35,625 nucleotides of DNA from Actinocrinis sp035946395. Its GTDB lineage: Bacteria; Actinomycetota; Actinomycetes; Streptomycetales; Catenulisporaceae. Position numbers and translations under genes: made by a program. The stretch spans positions 1 to 35,625 of the forward strand of contig NZ_DASYZI010000210.1 of NCBI RefSeq assembly GCF_035946395.1, written 5' to 3'. Below, one piece after another: positions 7,258-16,082 of this stretch. The notes below the pieces were generated by a model. The model saw only the letters and a list, made by a program, of their open reading frames with translations, was not told where the DNA came from and did not search any database. Positions within the stretch are counted from its first letter, which is position 1, and each line of letters opens with the position of its first letter.

Positions 7258-8922
7258 GTGCCTGACGTGCGATCCCACGACTCGGTCGGATGGTGGCGGT
7301 CCGCCGTCATCTACCAGATCTACCCACGCAGCTTCGCCGACGGGAACGGCGACGGCATCGGCGACCTGGCCGGGGTGCGGGCGCGGCTGAAGTACCTGGC
7401 CGAGCTGGGCGTCGACGCGCTCTGGTTCAACCCGTGGTACGCCTCGCCGCAGGCCGACGCCGGCTACGACGTGGCCGACTACCGGGCGATCGACCCGGTG
7501 TTCGGCACGCTGGCCGAGGCCGAGGAACTGATCGTCGAGGCGCACGCGCTCGGCCTGCGCATCATCGTGGACGTGGTGCCGAACCACAGCTCTGACCAGC
7601 ACGTGTGGTTCCGGCAGGCGCTGGCGCAGGGGCCGGGGTCCGCCGCGAGGGACCTGTTCTGGTTCCGCCCGGGGCGCGGCGCGCACGGCGAGCTGCCGCC
7701 GAACGACTGGCAGTCCATCTTCGGCGGCCCGGCCTGGACCAGGACCGCCGGTCCGGACGGCACGCCGGGCGAGTGGTACCTGCACCTGTTCGCCGCCGAG
7801 CAGCCGGACCTGAACTGGGAGAACCCGCGGGTGCGCGCCGAGTTCGAGGACGTGCTGCGGTTCTGGTTCGACCGGGGCGCGGACGGGGTGCGCATCGACT
7901 CGGCGGCGCTGCTGACCAAGGACCGCGCGCTGGCCGACTTCGACCCCGCCGACCCGCCGACGGCGGACTCGCCGGGCCAGCACCCTTACTCGGACCGCGA
8001 CGACGTGCACGAGATCTACCGGACCTGGCGGGCGATCGCGGACTCCTACCCCGATCCGCGGGCCCTGATCGGCGAGGTCTGGCTGCCGGACGCGCAGCGG
8101 TTCGCCAACTACCTGCGGCCGGACGAGCTGCACACCGCGTTCAACTTCGCGTTCCTCGGCTGCGCCTGGCAGGCCGGCGCGCTGCGCGCGGTGATCGACG
8201 AGACGCTGGCCGTGCACGCCCCGGTTGGCGCCCCGGCCACGTGGGTGCTGTCCAACCACGACGTGCCGCGGCACGTGACCCGCTACGGCCGCGCGGACAC
8301 CTCGTTCAACCTGGAGTACCGGCAGCTCGGCGCGCCGACGGACCTGGCGCTGGGCACCCGCCGGGCGCGGGCGGCGATCCTACTGGCGCTGGCGCTGCCG
8401 GGTTCGGCGTACGTGTACCAGGGCGAGGAGCTCGGACTCGAAGAGGTCGAGGACCTGCCGGACGCGGTACGTCAGGACCCGATGTTCTTCCGCACCGCCG
8501 GGGCCAACCTCGGCCGGGACGGCTGCCGGGTGCCGATCCCGTGGTCCGGGCGCACGCAGCCGTTCGGGTTCAGCGCGGAGGCCGCCGGGGACAGCGGCGC
8601 GGAGCCGTGGCTGCCGCAGCCCGAGGCGTGGAAGACGCTCACGGTCGAGACGCAGACCGGCGACCCGGGCTCGATGCTTGAGCTGTACCGCGCCGCGCTG
8701 GCCTTCCGGCGCGCAAGTTCCGCGCTCGGCGACGGCGGCATCGAATGGCTCCCCGCGCCGGACGGAGTGCTGGCACTCGGCCGCGGCTCGTCGTTCGCGT
8801 GCGTGGTCAACGTGTCGGGCGAACCGGTCGCACTCCCGGCGGAGGGGACCGTCGTGCTGTGCAGCGGGGAGCTGGAGTCGGGCCTGCTGCCCGCTGACAC
8901 GGCAGCGTGGGTTCTGCGTTAG
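7258..8922 (+). CDS. GH13 alpha-glucosidase (second paralogue)
   Basis: A 554-residue cytoplasmic GH13 enzyme, last gene of the sugar transporter operon. Catalytic regions: DVVPNH; GVRIDSAAL with nucleophile Asp214; LIGEVWL with acid/base Glu273; VLSNHD with Asp335. It is colinear with the minus-strand GH13 protein encoded at 1404-3113 and shares most of its motifs and length, so one is a duplicate of the other; transporter and operon gene order separate the copies. The GTG at 7258 has only a weak ribosome binding site (GAGAGCGGG). Its place in the operon suggests that it hydrolyses the imported sugar to glucose. Exact linkage preference cannot be read from sequence. Confidence 0.85.
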   Translation: MPDVRSHDSVGWWRSAVIYQIYPRSFADGNGDGIGDLAGVRARLKYLAELGVDALWFNPWYASPQADAGYDVADYRAIDPVFGTLAEAEELIVEAHALGLRIIVDVVPNHSSDQHVWFRQALAQGPGSAARDLFWFRPGRGAHGELPPNDWQSIFGGPAWTRTAGPDGTPGEWYLHLFAAEQPDLNWENPRVRAEFEDVLRFWFDRGADGVRIDSAALLTKDRALADFDPADPPTADSPGQHPYSDRDDVHEIYRTWRAIADSYPDPRALIGEVWLPDAQRFANYLRPDELHTAFNFAFLGCAWQAGALRAVIDETLAVHAPVGAPATWVLSNHDVPRHVTRYGRADTSFNLEYRQLGAPTDLALGTRRARAAILLALALPGSAYVYQGEELGLEEVEDLPDAVRQDPMFFRTAGANLGRDGCRVPIPWSGRTQPFGFSAEAAGDSGAEPWLPQPEAWKTLTVETQTGDPGSMLELYRAALAFRRASSALGDGGIEWLPAPDGVLALGRGSSFACVVNVSGEPVALPAEGTVVLCSGELESGLLPADTAAWVLR

Positions 8923-8978
8923 GCGTCACAGCACGACCTCGGGCCGGCTCGGCGGCGCACACGGGTGGGGAAAAGCGG

Positions 8979-9007
8979 GTGACATCGCCGCGGCGGCGGG
9001 TAAGAAT
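8979..9007 (+). promoter_or_regulatory. Candidate leaderless promoter of the ABC-F gene
   Basis: GTGACA (8979-8984), 16 nt, then TAAGAAT (9001-9007). The start ATG is at 9016, about where transcription should begin. No ribosome binding site precedes it, so the mRNA is probably leaderless, a common arrangement in actinobacteria. Confidence 0.5.
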
Positions 9008-9015
9008 CCGCTCCT

Positions 9016-10797
9016 ATGGGCTACGTGGACGTCGCCGGGGTCCGGCATGTGCTGCCTGACGGACGTGTGCTGCTGGACGACGTCGCGTTCCGGGTCGGTG
9101 AGGGCGCCAAAGTCGCGCTCGTGGGGCCGAACGGGGCGGGCAAGACGACCCTGCTGCGGCTGATCGCGGGCGACCTGCCGCTGCGGGAGGGCGCGGTGGC
9201 GCGGGTCGGCGGGCTCGGCGTGATGCGTCAGTTCATCGGGATGATCGGGGACGATTCGACGCTGGCAGGCCTGGCGCTCTCGCTCGCGCCTCCCGCGCCT
9301 CGGGAGGCCGGAGAGCGGCTTGAGCAGGCCGAAGCGGCGCTCGCCGGGGCTGAAGCCGCGGCGGAGGCCGCGCTGGTCGAGGTCGAAGGCGCAGTGTCCG
9401 ACAACACGGCTCCCGATTCGTCAGACGTCTTCGACGCTGCGATGGATGCCGTGGAGAAGGCGCAGTTGCGGTACGCGAACGCGCTCACCGCGTGGGGTGA
9501 CGCGGGCGGATACGAGCTTGAGGTCGTGTTCGACACCGTGTCGGTCGCGGTGCTGGGCAAACCGTGGGACGAGACGCGGCACCGGCCGGTACGCACGCTC
9601 TCCGGCGGTCAGCAGAAGCGCTTCGCGCTGGAGCTGCTGCTGCGCGGCGCCGACGAGGTGCTGCTGCTCGACGAGCCGGACAACTTTCTCGACGTGCCGG
9701 GCAAGCGCTGGCTCGAAGCGCGGCTGCGCGAGTCGCCGAAGACGGTGCTGTACGTCTCGCACGACCGCGAGCTGCTGGCGAACACCTCCGACCGGGTGGT
9801 CACGGTCGAGGGCGGCTCGGCCTGGACGCATCCCGGGTCGTTCGCCTCGTGGCACGCGGCGCGCGCGGCCCGGCACGAGAAGCTGGACGAGCTGCACCGC
9901 CGCTGGGACGAGGAGCACGTCAAGCTCAAGCAGCTCGTGCTGATGTACCAGGCCAAGGCGGCGCACAACGCGGAGATGGCCAGCCGGCTCCAGGCGGCGC
10001 GCACCAGGCTGGCGAAGTTCGAGCAGGCGGGGCCGCCACCGCAGGTGCCGCGCGAGCAGAACATCCGGATGCGGCTGGACGGCGGGCGCACCGGCAAGCG
10101 GGCGGTGATCTGCGAGGGACTGGAACTCGACGGCCTGACCAGGCCGTTCGACTTCGAGATCTGGTACGGCGACCGGGTCGCGGTGCTCGGCGCCAACGGG
10201 ACCGGAAAGTCGCACCTGCTGCGGCTGCTCGGCCGTGGCGGCACGGATCCGGATCCCGCGCAGCTGTTCGGTGGCTCGGCGCCAGGCGCGAACAGCGGCG
10301 GCGGCGGGCACCCGGCGTTGGCGCTGGCACCGGTGACGCACCGCGGAACGGCACGGCTCGGTGCACGCGTCGTGCCGGGACACTTCTCCCAGACGCACGA
10401 CCGGCCGGGGCTGACCGGCCGTACGCCGGTCGAGATCCTGTGGCAGGGTGATGCGCGGCGCCCGAGTCTGCCGCGCGACGCGGCGATGGGCGCGCTGAAT
10501 CGCTACGAACTGGCCGCGCAGGGCGACCAGCGGTTCGACACGCTCTCCGGCGGGCAGCAGGCGAGGTTCCTGATCCTGCTGCTTGAGCTGTCCGGGGCGA
10601 CGCTGCTGCTGCTCGACGAGCCGACCGACAACCTGGACCTGGCCAGCGCCGAGGCACTGGAGGCCGGGCTGTCCGGGTTCGAGGGAACGGTCGTCGCGGT
10701 CACCCATGACCGGTGGTTCACTCGGTCGTTCGACCGCTTCCTGCTGCTGCGCGGGGACGGCGAGGCCGTCGAGGTGCCCGAGCCGATCTGGGACTGA
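9016..10797 (+). CDS. ABC-F family ATPase (ribosome-associated)
   Basis: A 593-residue protein with two ATP-binding cassettes and no membrane segments, the hallmark of the ABC-F family that acts on the ribosome rather than in transport. First cassette: Walker A GPNGAGKTT (from residue 37), signature LSGGQQKRF (195), Walker B LLLLDEP (about 216). Second cassette: GANGTGKSH (392), LSGGQQARF (510), LLLLDEPTDNLD (about 530). Between them a charged helical linker (about 280-345) corresponds to the part that reaches the tRNA site in this family. Members serve as translation factors or protect ribosomes from antibiotics; which applies here cannot be decided. A Gly-rich insertion near residues 420-440 in the second cassette is unusual. 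It appears to be monocistronic. Confidence 0.88.
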   Translation: MGYVDVAGVRHVLPDGRVLLDDVAFRVGEGAKVALVGPNGAGKTTLLRLIAGDLPLREGAVARVGGLGVMRQFIGMIGDDSTLAGLALSLAPPAPREAGERLEQAEAALAGAEAAAEAALVEVEGAVSDNTAPDSSDVFDAAMDAVEKAQLRYANALTAWGDAGGYELEVVFDTVSVAVLGKPWDETRHRPVRTLSGGQQKRFALELLLRGADEVLLLDEPDNFLDVPGKRWLEARLRESPKTVLYVSHDRELLANTSDRVVTVEGGSAWTHPGSFASWHAARAARHEKLDELHRRWDEEHVKLKQLVLMYQAKAAHNAEMASRLQAARTRLAKFEQAGPPPQVPREQNIRMRLDGGRTGKRAVICEGLELDGLTRPFDFEIWYGDRVAVLGANGTGKSHLLRLLGRGGTDPDPAQLFGGSAPGANSGGGGHPALALAPVTHRGTARLGARVVPGHFSQTHDRPGLTGRTPVEILWQGDARRPSLPRDAAMGALNRYELAAQGDQRFDTLSGGQQARFLILLLELSGATLLLLDEPTDNLDLASAEALEAGLSGFEGTVVAVTHDRWFTRSFDRFLLLRGDGEAVEVPEPIWD

Positions 10798-10806
10798 CCC
10801 GGCGCG

Positions 10807-10869
10807 CAACTGACGCGGTGTGGAACTAACAGTGTTGAACTAACACAGCGTGGAACTGACGCAGTGTGG
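10807..10869. repeat. Degenerate tandem repeat downstream of the ABC-F gene
   Basis: Four imperfect units of 14-17 bp (AACTGACGCGGTGTGG, AACTAACAGTGTTG, AACTAACACAGCGTGG, AACTGACGCAGTGTGG) run head to tail in the gap before the oxidoreductase gene. They encode nothing and have no dyad symmetry. They resemble small minisatellites also seen near 11.7 and 18.5 kb. Confidence 0.7.
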
Positions 10870-10970
10870 ACCAACGAGGTCCAAGGAAGTGAACGAAGTG
10901 GCGGGCGTCCGCGACAGCGTGATGGGATGGAGGAGATCGCGAAGTCATCGTCGTGGAGGCGTTTCAACTC

Positions 10971-11729
10971 ATGGCACGGTTCAAAGTCGGGGTGCAGCTG
11001 CGCCCGCAGCACTGCGAGATGGCGCAGCTGCGCGCGGCCTGGAAGGAAGCCGACGCTCTGGGCGTCGACACGATCTGGAACTGGGACCACTTCTATCCGC
11101 TGTTCGGCGACCCGGACGGCACGCACTTCGAGTGCTGGACCGTGCTTGGCGCGATGGCCGCCGACACCAGCCACGCGAAGTTCGGCGCGCTGGTCACCTG
11201 CAACACCTACCGCAACCCGGAGTTGCTGGCCGACATGGCCCGCACGGTCGACCAGATCAGTGGCGGGCGGGCGATCCTCGGCGTCGGCTCCGGCTGGTTC
11301 CAGCGGGACTACACCGAGTACGGGTACGAGTTCGGCACGGCGCCGGAGCGCCTGCGCGCGCTGCGCGACTCGCTGCCGCGAATCAAGGCGAGGCTGGCGA
11401 AGCTGAACCCGTCCGGCGCCGACGTCCCGATCATGGTCGGCGGCGGGGGCGAGAAGGTGACCCTGCGGCTGGTGGCCGAATACGCGGACCTGTGGAACAC
11501 CTTCGGCCCGCCGGAAAACTTCAAGCACAAGAACGCGGTCCTGACCGAATGGTGCGAGAAGATCGGGCGCGACCCGGCGCAGATCGACCGCACCGTGATG
11601 ATCGGCACGGACGAGGTGGACTCCGTCGAGCGCTACCTCGAAGCCGGCGCGACGCACATCATCCTGGGCTCGGACGCACCGTTCGACCTCAAGCCGCTCG
11701 CGCGGCTGCTGGAGCACGCACGCTCCTGA
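10971..11729 (+). CDS. Luciferase-like (LLM) F420-dependent oxidoreductase
   Basis: A 252-residue TIM-barrel flavin/F420 oxidoreductase of the luciferase-like monooxygenase superfamily. Visible family features are the N-terminal strand KVGVQLRPQ, the WNWDHFYPLFG segment, GRAILGVGSGWF near the middle, and PIMVGGGGEKVTLRLVAEYADLWN toward the C-terminus. The family uses coenzyme F420 or FMN for hydride transfer; the substrate is unknown. The ATG at 10971 is preferred because the conserved barrel begins there and GGAGG lies 12 nt upstream; an in-frame GTG at 10953 is an alternative. It stands alone between repeats and a strong terminator. Confidence 0.82.
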   Translation: MARFKVGVQLRPQHCEMAQLRAAWKEADALGVDTIWNWDHFYPLFGDPDGTHFECWTVLGAMAADTSHAKFGALVTCNTYRNPELLADMARTVDQISGGRAILGVGSGWFQRDYTEYGYEFGTAPERLRALRDSLPRIKARLAKLNPSGADVPIMVGGGGEKVTLRLVAEYADLWNTFGPPENFKHKNAVLTEWCEKIGRDPAQIDRTVMIGTDEVDSVERYLEAGATHIILGSDAPFDLKPLARLLEHARS

Positions 11730-11733
11730 ATCA

Positions 11734-11764
11734 AGCGCAGTCCTGAGTAGAGCGCAGTCCTGAG
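11734..11764. repeat. Two-unit direct repeat after the oxidoreductase gene
   Basis: AGCGCAGTCCTGAG occurs at 11734-11747 and again at 11751-11764, a 17-bp period, immediately after the oxidoreductase stop codon. The gene's own end (CGCTCCTGA) looks like a partial third unit. Confidence 0.7.
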
Positions 11765-11851
11765 CCGAATACCGTCCCGAGCCGGGTACCGGCGGGGAGA
11801 ATTTGCAGCTGAAAGGCACTGCGCCGACACGCACAGTGCCGAGGGCGATCG

Positions 11852-11890
11852 AGCGCCTCGCGGACGCGCACACGGCGTCCGCGAGGCGCT
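11852..11890 (+). terminator. Strong hairpin terminator after the oxidoreductase gene
   Basis: A perfect 16-bp GC-rich stem (11852-11867 with 11875-11890) and a 7-nt loop, about 120 nt after the oxidoreductase stop and before the GH74 promoter. There is no T-run, as is usual for actinobacterial terminators. It should insulate the GH74 gene. Confidence 0.75.
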
Positions 11891-11970
11891 TCGAAAGTTT
11901 CAGGGGGCCGGGCGGGGGCTGGGTGGATCCGGTACGTTCTGCCTGCGACGCCCCGGGATCTCGCCAAGCA

Positions 11971-12046
11971 AGCGCTTCGACGACATTGCCGGAATATCGC
12001 GTCAACTCTACGATCCCGAGCGTCAGTGCAATCGAAGCGCTTCGAC
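11971..12046 (+). promoter_or_regulatory. GH74 promoter flanked by two LacI-type operators
   Basis: Promoter: TTGCCG (11987-11992), 17 nt, TACGAT (12010-12015). Operator-like sites: AAGCGCTT at 11971-11978, just upstream of the -35, and the perfect 14-bp palindrome TCGAAGCGCTTCGA at 12033-12046, just after the expected start of transcription. AAGCGCTT-centred palindromes are typical LacI-family targets. Two sites bracketing the promoter fit repression relieved by a sugar. No LacI gene lies in the window. Confidence 0.65.
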
Positions 12047-12108
12047 GGATTACCCGCGCAGCCAGCGTCCGCCCGAGCGCCCACCCGCGAGGAGGCGGAG
12101 GCTCTCCC

Positions 12109-14922
12109 ATGCGAAGAAGACTCGTCCAGGCCGCGGTCGCCGTGGCGGCCGCAGCGGCCGCGGCGGTGTCGCCGGTCCTGCTGAAGGCCGCAGCCACGCC
12201 GGCCGAGGCCGCCACCCCGGCCACCACCGCGTACAACTGGAACAGCGTCGCGATCGGCGGCGGCGGCTTCATCCCGGACATCGTGTTCAACACCGGGGCC
12301 GCGAACATCATCTACGCGCGCACCGACATCGGCGGCGTGTACCGCTGGAACCAGGGTTCGAGCTCGTGGACGCCGCTGATGGACTGGGTCGGCCAGTCCA
12401 ACTGGGGCGACATGGGCGCGGTGTCCGTGGCCGCCGACCCGGTCAACACCAACAAGGTGTGGGCCGCGGTGGGCATGTACACCAACTCCTGGGACCCGAA
12501 CAACGGCTCCATCCTGCGCTCCTCGGACCAGGGCAACACCTGGACCGCGACCGCGCTGCCGTTCAAGCTCGGCGGCAACATGCCCGGACGCGGCATGGGT
12601 GAGCGCCTGGCCGTGGACCCGAACGACGACAACATCCTGTACATGGGCATGCCCAGCGGGCACGGCCTGTGGAAGTCCACCGACTCCGGCGTGACCTGGT
12701 CGCAGGTGACCGCGTTCCCGAACGCGGGCAACTACGTGCAGGACTCCACCGACACCAACGGCTACCTCAGCGACAACCAGGGCGTGACCTGGGTCTCCTT
12801 CGACAAGGCCACCGGCACCTCCGGCAGCCCGACCAAGACCATCTTCGTCGGCGTGGCCGACCTACAGAACACGGTGTACGAGAGCACCGACGGCGGCTCG
12901 ACCTGGTCGCGGGTGGCCGGGCAGCCGACCGGGTTCATGGCGCACAAGGGCGTGGTGGACGCGACCAACGGCATCCTGTACATCGCCACCAGCAACAAGG
13001 GCGGACCGTATGACGGCTCGTCGGGCGACGTGTGGAAGTACGCGCTCTCGACCGGGACGTGGACGCAGATCAGCCCGGTGAAGTCCTCGGACACCAGCAA
13101 CGACTACTTCGGCTACAGCGGCCTGTCGATCGACGCGCAGCACCCGAGCACGATCATGGTGACCGGGTACAGCTCGTGGTGGCCGGACACGTACATCTGG
13201 CGCAGCACCGACGGCGGGACCACCTGGAAGCAGGCCTGGAACTACACCAGCTACCCGAACCGGGCCGACGCCTACACGCTGGACGCCTTGGCGTATCCGT
13301 GGCTGAGCTTCAACACCGCCACCGCAGAGCCGGTCGAGTCGCCGAAGCTGGGCTGGATGACCGAGGGCCTCTCGATCGACCCGTTCAACTCCAACCGGAT
13401 GTTCTTCGGCACCGGCGCGACCCTGTTCGGCACCACCAACCTGACCAACTGGGACTCGGGCACCAGCTTCGGCATCAAGCCGTTCGTCACCGGTCTTGAG
13501 GAGACCGCCGTCAACGGCCTGATCAGCCCGCCGACCGGTTCAGCGCCGCTGATCTCCGCGCTCGGCGACCTGGACGGCTTCGTGCACACCTCGCTGACCA
13601 CCGTGCCCTCGGCGATGTTCAACCAGCCGAACCTGAGCAGCGGCGACAGCGTGGACTACGCGGAGCTCCAGCCGGCCACCATCATCCGCACCGGTGACAT
13701 CGACAAGACGCAGAGCGCGAACGCCAACACCAACCGCTTCGCGTTCAGCACCAACGGCGGCAGCAGCTGGTTCCAGGCGTCCGCCGAGCCCTCCGGCGTC
13801 ACCGGCGGCGGGCAGGGCGCGGTCGCGGCCGACGCCAGTTCCGCGCTGTGGAGCCCGAAGGGCGCCGGGGTCTACTACACGACCACGTACGGCAGCTCGT
13901 GGACGGCGTCCACCGGCATTCCGGCCGGCGCGGTCATCGCCTCGGACCGGGTGAACCCGAAGGTGTACTACGGCTACTCGGCCGGCACGTTCTACGTGAG
14001 CACCAACGGCGGCGTCAGCTTCACCGCGAGCGCCGCGACCGGGCTGCCGACCACCGGCACCGTGAACATCAAGGCGATCGCGGGCACGGCCGGGGACGTG
14101 TGGGTCACCGGCGGCTCGCCGACCGGGACGTCGGGCATCTGGCACTCGACGAACTCGGGCGCGAGCTTCACCCAGCTCACCAGCGTCTCGGCCGCGATCA
14201 ACCTCGGCTTCGGTAAGTCGGCCACCGCCGGCGGCTACCCGGCGCTGTACGCGATCGCGACGGTGAACGGCGTGCAGGGCATCTTCCGGTCCGACGACAC
14301 CGGCGCGACCTGGACCCGCATCAACGACAACGCGCACCAGTGGGGCAACATCGGCGCGGCGATCACCGGCGACCCGCGCACCTACGGCCGCGTGTACGTC
14401 GGCACCAACGGCCGCGGCATCATGTACGGCGACCCGAGCGGCTCGTCCTCCGGCAGCCCGAGTGCAAGTGCCAGCGCAAGTGCGAGCCCGAGCAAGAGCG
14501 CCAGCCCGAGCGCGTCCGCGTCGGCTTCCGCCTCGCCGAGCCCGTCCAAGTCGGCCTCGCCCTCCGCGTCGGCCTCGCCGAGCCCGAGCCCCAGCACGAC
14601 CGGGTTCGGCTGCAACGTCACGTACACCAGGAACAGTGAGTGGGGCGGCGGATTCGCCGCGACCGTCGTGATCACCAACACCGGCAGCACGGCCATCAGC
14701 GCGTGGACGGTGAAGTTCACCTTCCCCGGCGACCAGGTGGTGACCAGCTCCTGGAACGACGGAACGCTGACCCAGAGCGGCGAGACCGTCACCGTGACCA
14801 ACGCCGCGTACAACGGCACGATCGCGCCGGGAGGCAACACCAACTTCGGGTTCCAGGGAACGTGGACGGCCAACGACTCGTCACCGACCTCGTTCAGCGT
14901 CAACGGAACCACCTGCCACTGA
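12109..14922 (+). CDS. Secreted GH74 xyloglucanase with CBM2
   Basis: A 937-residue exported enzyme of glycoside hydrolase family 74, expected to cut the glucan backbone of xyloglucan. Residues 1-35 are a signal peptide. Residues about 40-780 form the twin seven-bladed propellers, with repeated SxDxGxTW blade motifs. The catalytic pair typical of the family is present: Asp73 in TDIGGVYRW (base) and Asp487 in LGDLDGF (acid). A Ser/Ala/Pro linker (about 780-830) joins a family 2 cellulose-binding module (Cys835 to Cys936) ending in TTCH. The ATG at 12109 follows GGAGGCGGAGG. It has its own promoter, operators and terminator. Endo- versus reducing-end specificity is not determined here. Confidence 0.92.
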   Translation: MRRRLVQAAVAVAAAAAAAVSPVLLKAAATPAEAATPATTAYNWNSVAIGGGGFIPDIVFNTGAANIIYARTDIGGVYRWNQGSSSWTPLMDWVGQSNWGDMGAVSVAADPVNTNKVWAAVGMYTNSWDPNNGSILRSSDQGNTWTATALPFKLGGNMPGRGMGERLAVDPNDDNILYMGMPSGHGLWKSTDSGVTWSQVTAFPNAGNYVQDSTDTNGYLSDNQGVTWVSFDKATGTSGSPTKTIFVGVADLQNTVYESTDGGSTWSRVAGQPTGFMAHKGVVDATNGILYIATSNKGGPYDGSSGDVWKYALSTGTWTQISPVKSSDTSNDYFGYSGLSIDAQHPSTIMVTGYSSWWPDTYIWRSTDGGTTWKQAWNYTSYPNRADAYTLDALAYPWLSFNTATAEPVESPKLGWMTEGLSIDPFNSNRMFFGTGATLFGTTNLTNWDSGTSFGIKPFVTGLEETAVNGLISPPTGSAPLISALGDLDGFVHTSLTTVPSAMFNQPNLSSGDSVDYAELQPATIIRTGDIDKTQSANANTNRFAFSTNGGSSWFQASAEPSGVTGGGQGAVAADASSALWSPKGAGVYYTTTYGSSWTASTGIPAGAVIASDRVNPKVYYGYSAGTFYVSTNGGVSFTASAATGLPTTGTVNIKAIAGTAGDVWVTGGSPTGTSGIWHSTNSGASFTQLTSVSAAINLGFGKSATAGGYPALYAIATVNGVQGIFRSDDTGATWTRINDNAHQWGNIGAAITGDPRTYGRVYVGTNGRGIMYGDPSGSSSGSPSASASASASPSKSASPSASASASASPSPSKSASPSASASPSPSPSTTGFGCNVTYTRNSEWGGGFAATVVITNTGSTAISAWTVKFTFPGDQVVTSSWNDGTLTQSGETVTVTNAAYNGTIAPGGNTNFGFQGTWTANDSSPTSFSVNGTTCH

Positions 14923-14968
14923 GCACTACTAAGGCTCCTGACGTGTGCTGACGACGCGTCACACCTCA

Positions 14969-15007
14969 CGCCACCCCTGCGCTCCCGACGGAAGCGCAGG
15001 GGTGGCG
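14969..15007 (+). terminator. Terminator after the GH74 gene
   Basis: A perfect 15-bp stem (14969-14983 with 14993-15007) and a 9-nt loop, starting 47 nt after the stop codon. The remaining gap to 15290 contains no gene or site I can support beyond the presumed promoter of the conservon operon. Confidence 0.75.
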
Positions 15008-15290
15008 CGCGTCCGCCCAAAGTCCGCCTCGTGTCAGCTGCGTGATTGCGCTCAGTGCACGGAAAACCCCGCAGCGCAAGCGCTCCCGTGCGATCGTCGG
15101 TTGACCAGTGACTTGCGATTGCAGATGCACAGCGCTGAACGCCGGGACGACACAGGGAGTCCTCAAGGTCGGCCGGAGCGGCGGCGAAAGACGCGGGTAG
15201 GGCAGCGCCCTTCTCCCGACCCGCGGCCTACGGCCGCCGTCGAGCCCCGGCCGACACGAGGAGCCCGGACGACACAGGGAGCCGATGGCG

Positions 15291-16082
15291 ATGGGGCCGA
15301 TGGGCGCTACGACGGAGACGGGCTTCGGCTGGGCCACGCCGGTTCTGTCGTACGTGATGGCGTGTGTGGGCGCGGCGCTCGGATTGCGGTGCACAGCGCG
15401 CGCACTGGCGGCGACCGGACGCGTGAAACGTGCATGGCTGCTGGCCGCCGCAGTCTCGATCGGCGCGGGGATCTGGACGATGCACTTCATCGCCATGCTC
15501 GGATTCGCGGTGACCGGCACCGAGATCCGCTACTCGGTCTGGCTCACCCTGCTCAGCCTGCTGGTGCCGATCGTGTTGACCTGGGCCGGACTGCTCGTCG
15601 TCGGATACGGACAAAGCCGCGCGCTCTCGCTGAGCCTCGGCGGGGCGATCACAGGCTTCGGTGTCGTGGTCATGCATTACACCGGGATGGCGGCGATACG
15701 GCTGAACGGCAGCATCGGCTACGACGCGGCGACGGTCGCGCTGTCCGTGCTCATCGCTGTGGCGGTGGCGGCGCTCTGGGCCGGGCTCACCGTGCGCGGA
15801 CCGGCCGCCGCGCTCGGCGCGTCGCTGGTCATGGGGGTCGCGGTAAGCGCGATGCACTGCACCGGGATGCGCGCGGCCGAAGTGAAGGTAGCCGCCGACA
15901 CAGCCGCCTCGGGGCTGGTGCCGGCCGGCGGCGCGAGCGCGACGGCATTCATCCTGCCGATGATCGTGTGCCTCGGCTCGATCCTCTTCCTCACGTCGGC
16001 GTTCGTGGCGCTCTCTCCCACCGGGACCCGGATAGAGAGCTCCATGCCGCCGGTGGCGGAGAGGCGGGGCTGGAATGCGTGA
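15291..16082 (+). CDS. MHYT-domain integral membrane sensor protein
   Basis: A 263-residue membrane protein with about seven hydrophobic segments. The MHYT signature occurs three times: MHF (from residue 64), MHYTGM (128) and MHCTGM (188). In this family the Met and His residues are proposed to bind a metal, probably copper, and sense a small gas such as O2, CO or NO; usually the domain is joined to an output domain, but here it stands alone. I chose ATG 15291 because AGGGAG (15276-15281) is 9 nt away; ATG 15285 would be only 3 nt from it. The stop overlaps the start of the conservon kinase by 8 nt, so it is coupled to that gene and may feed it a signal. Confidence 0.82.
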   Translation: MGPMGATTETGFGWATPVLSYVMACVGAALGLRCTARALAATGRVKRAWLLAAAVSIGAGIWTMHFIAMLGFAVTGTEIRYSVWLTLLSLLVPIVLTWAGLLVVGYGQSRALSLSLGGAITGFGVVVMHYTGMAAIRLNGSIGYDAATVALSVLIAVAVAALWAGLTVRGPAAALGASLVMGVAVSAMHCTGMRAAEVKVAADTAASGLVPAGGASATAFILPMIVCLGSILFLTSAFVALSPTGTRIESSMPPVAERRGWNA

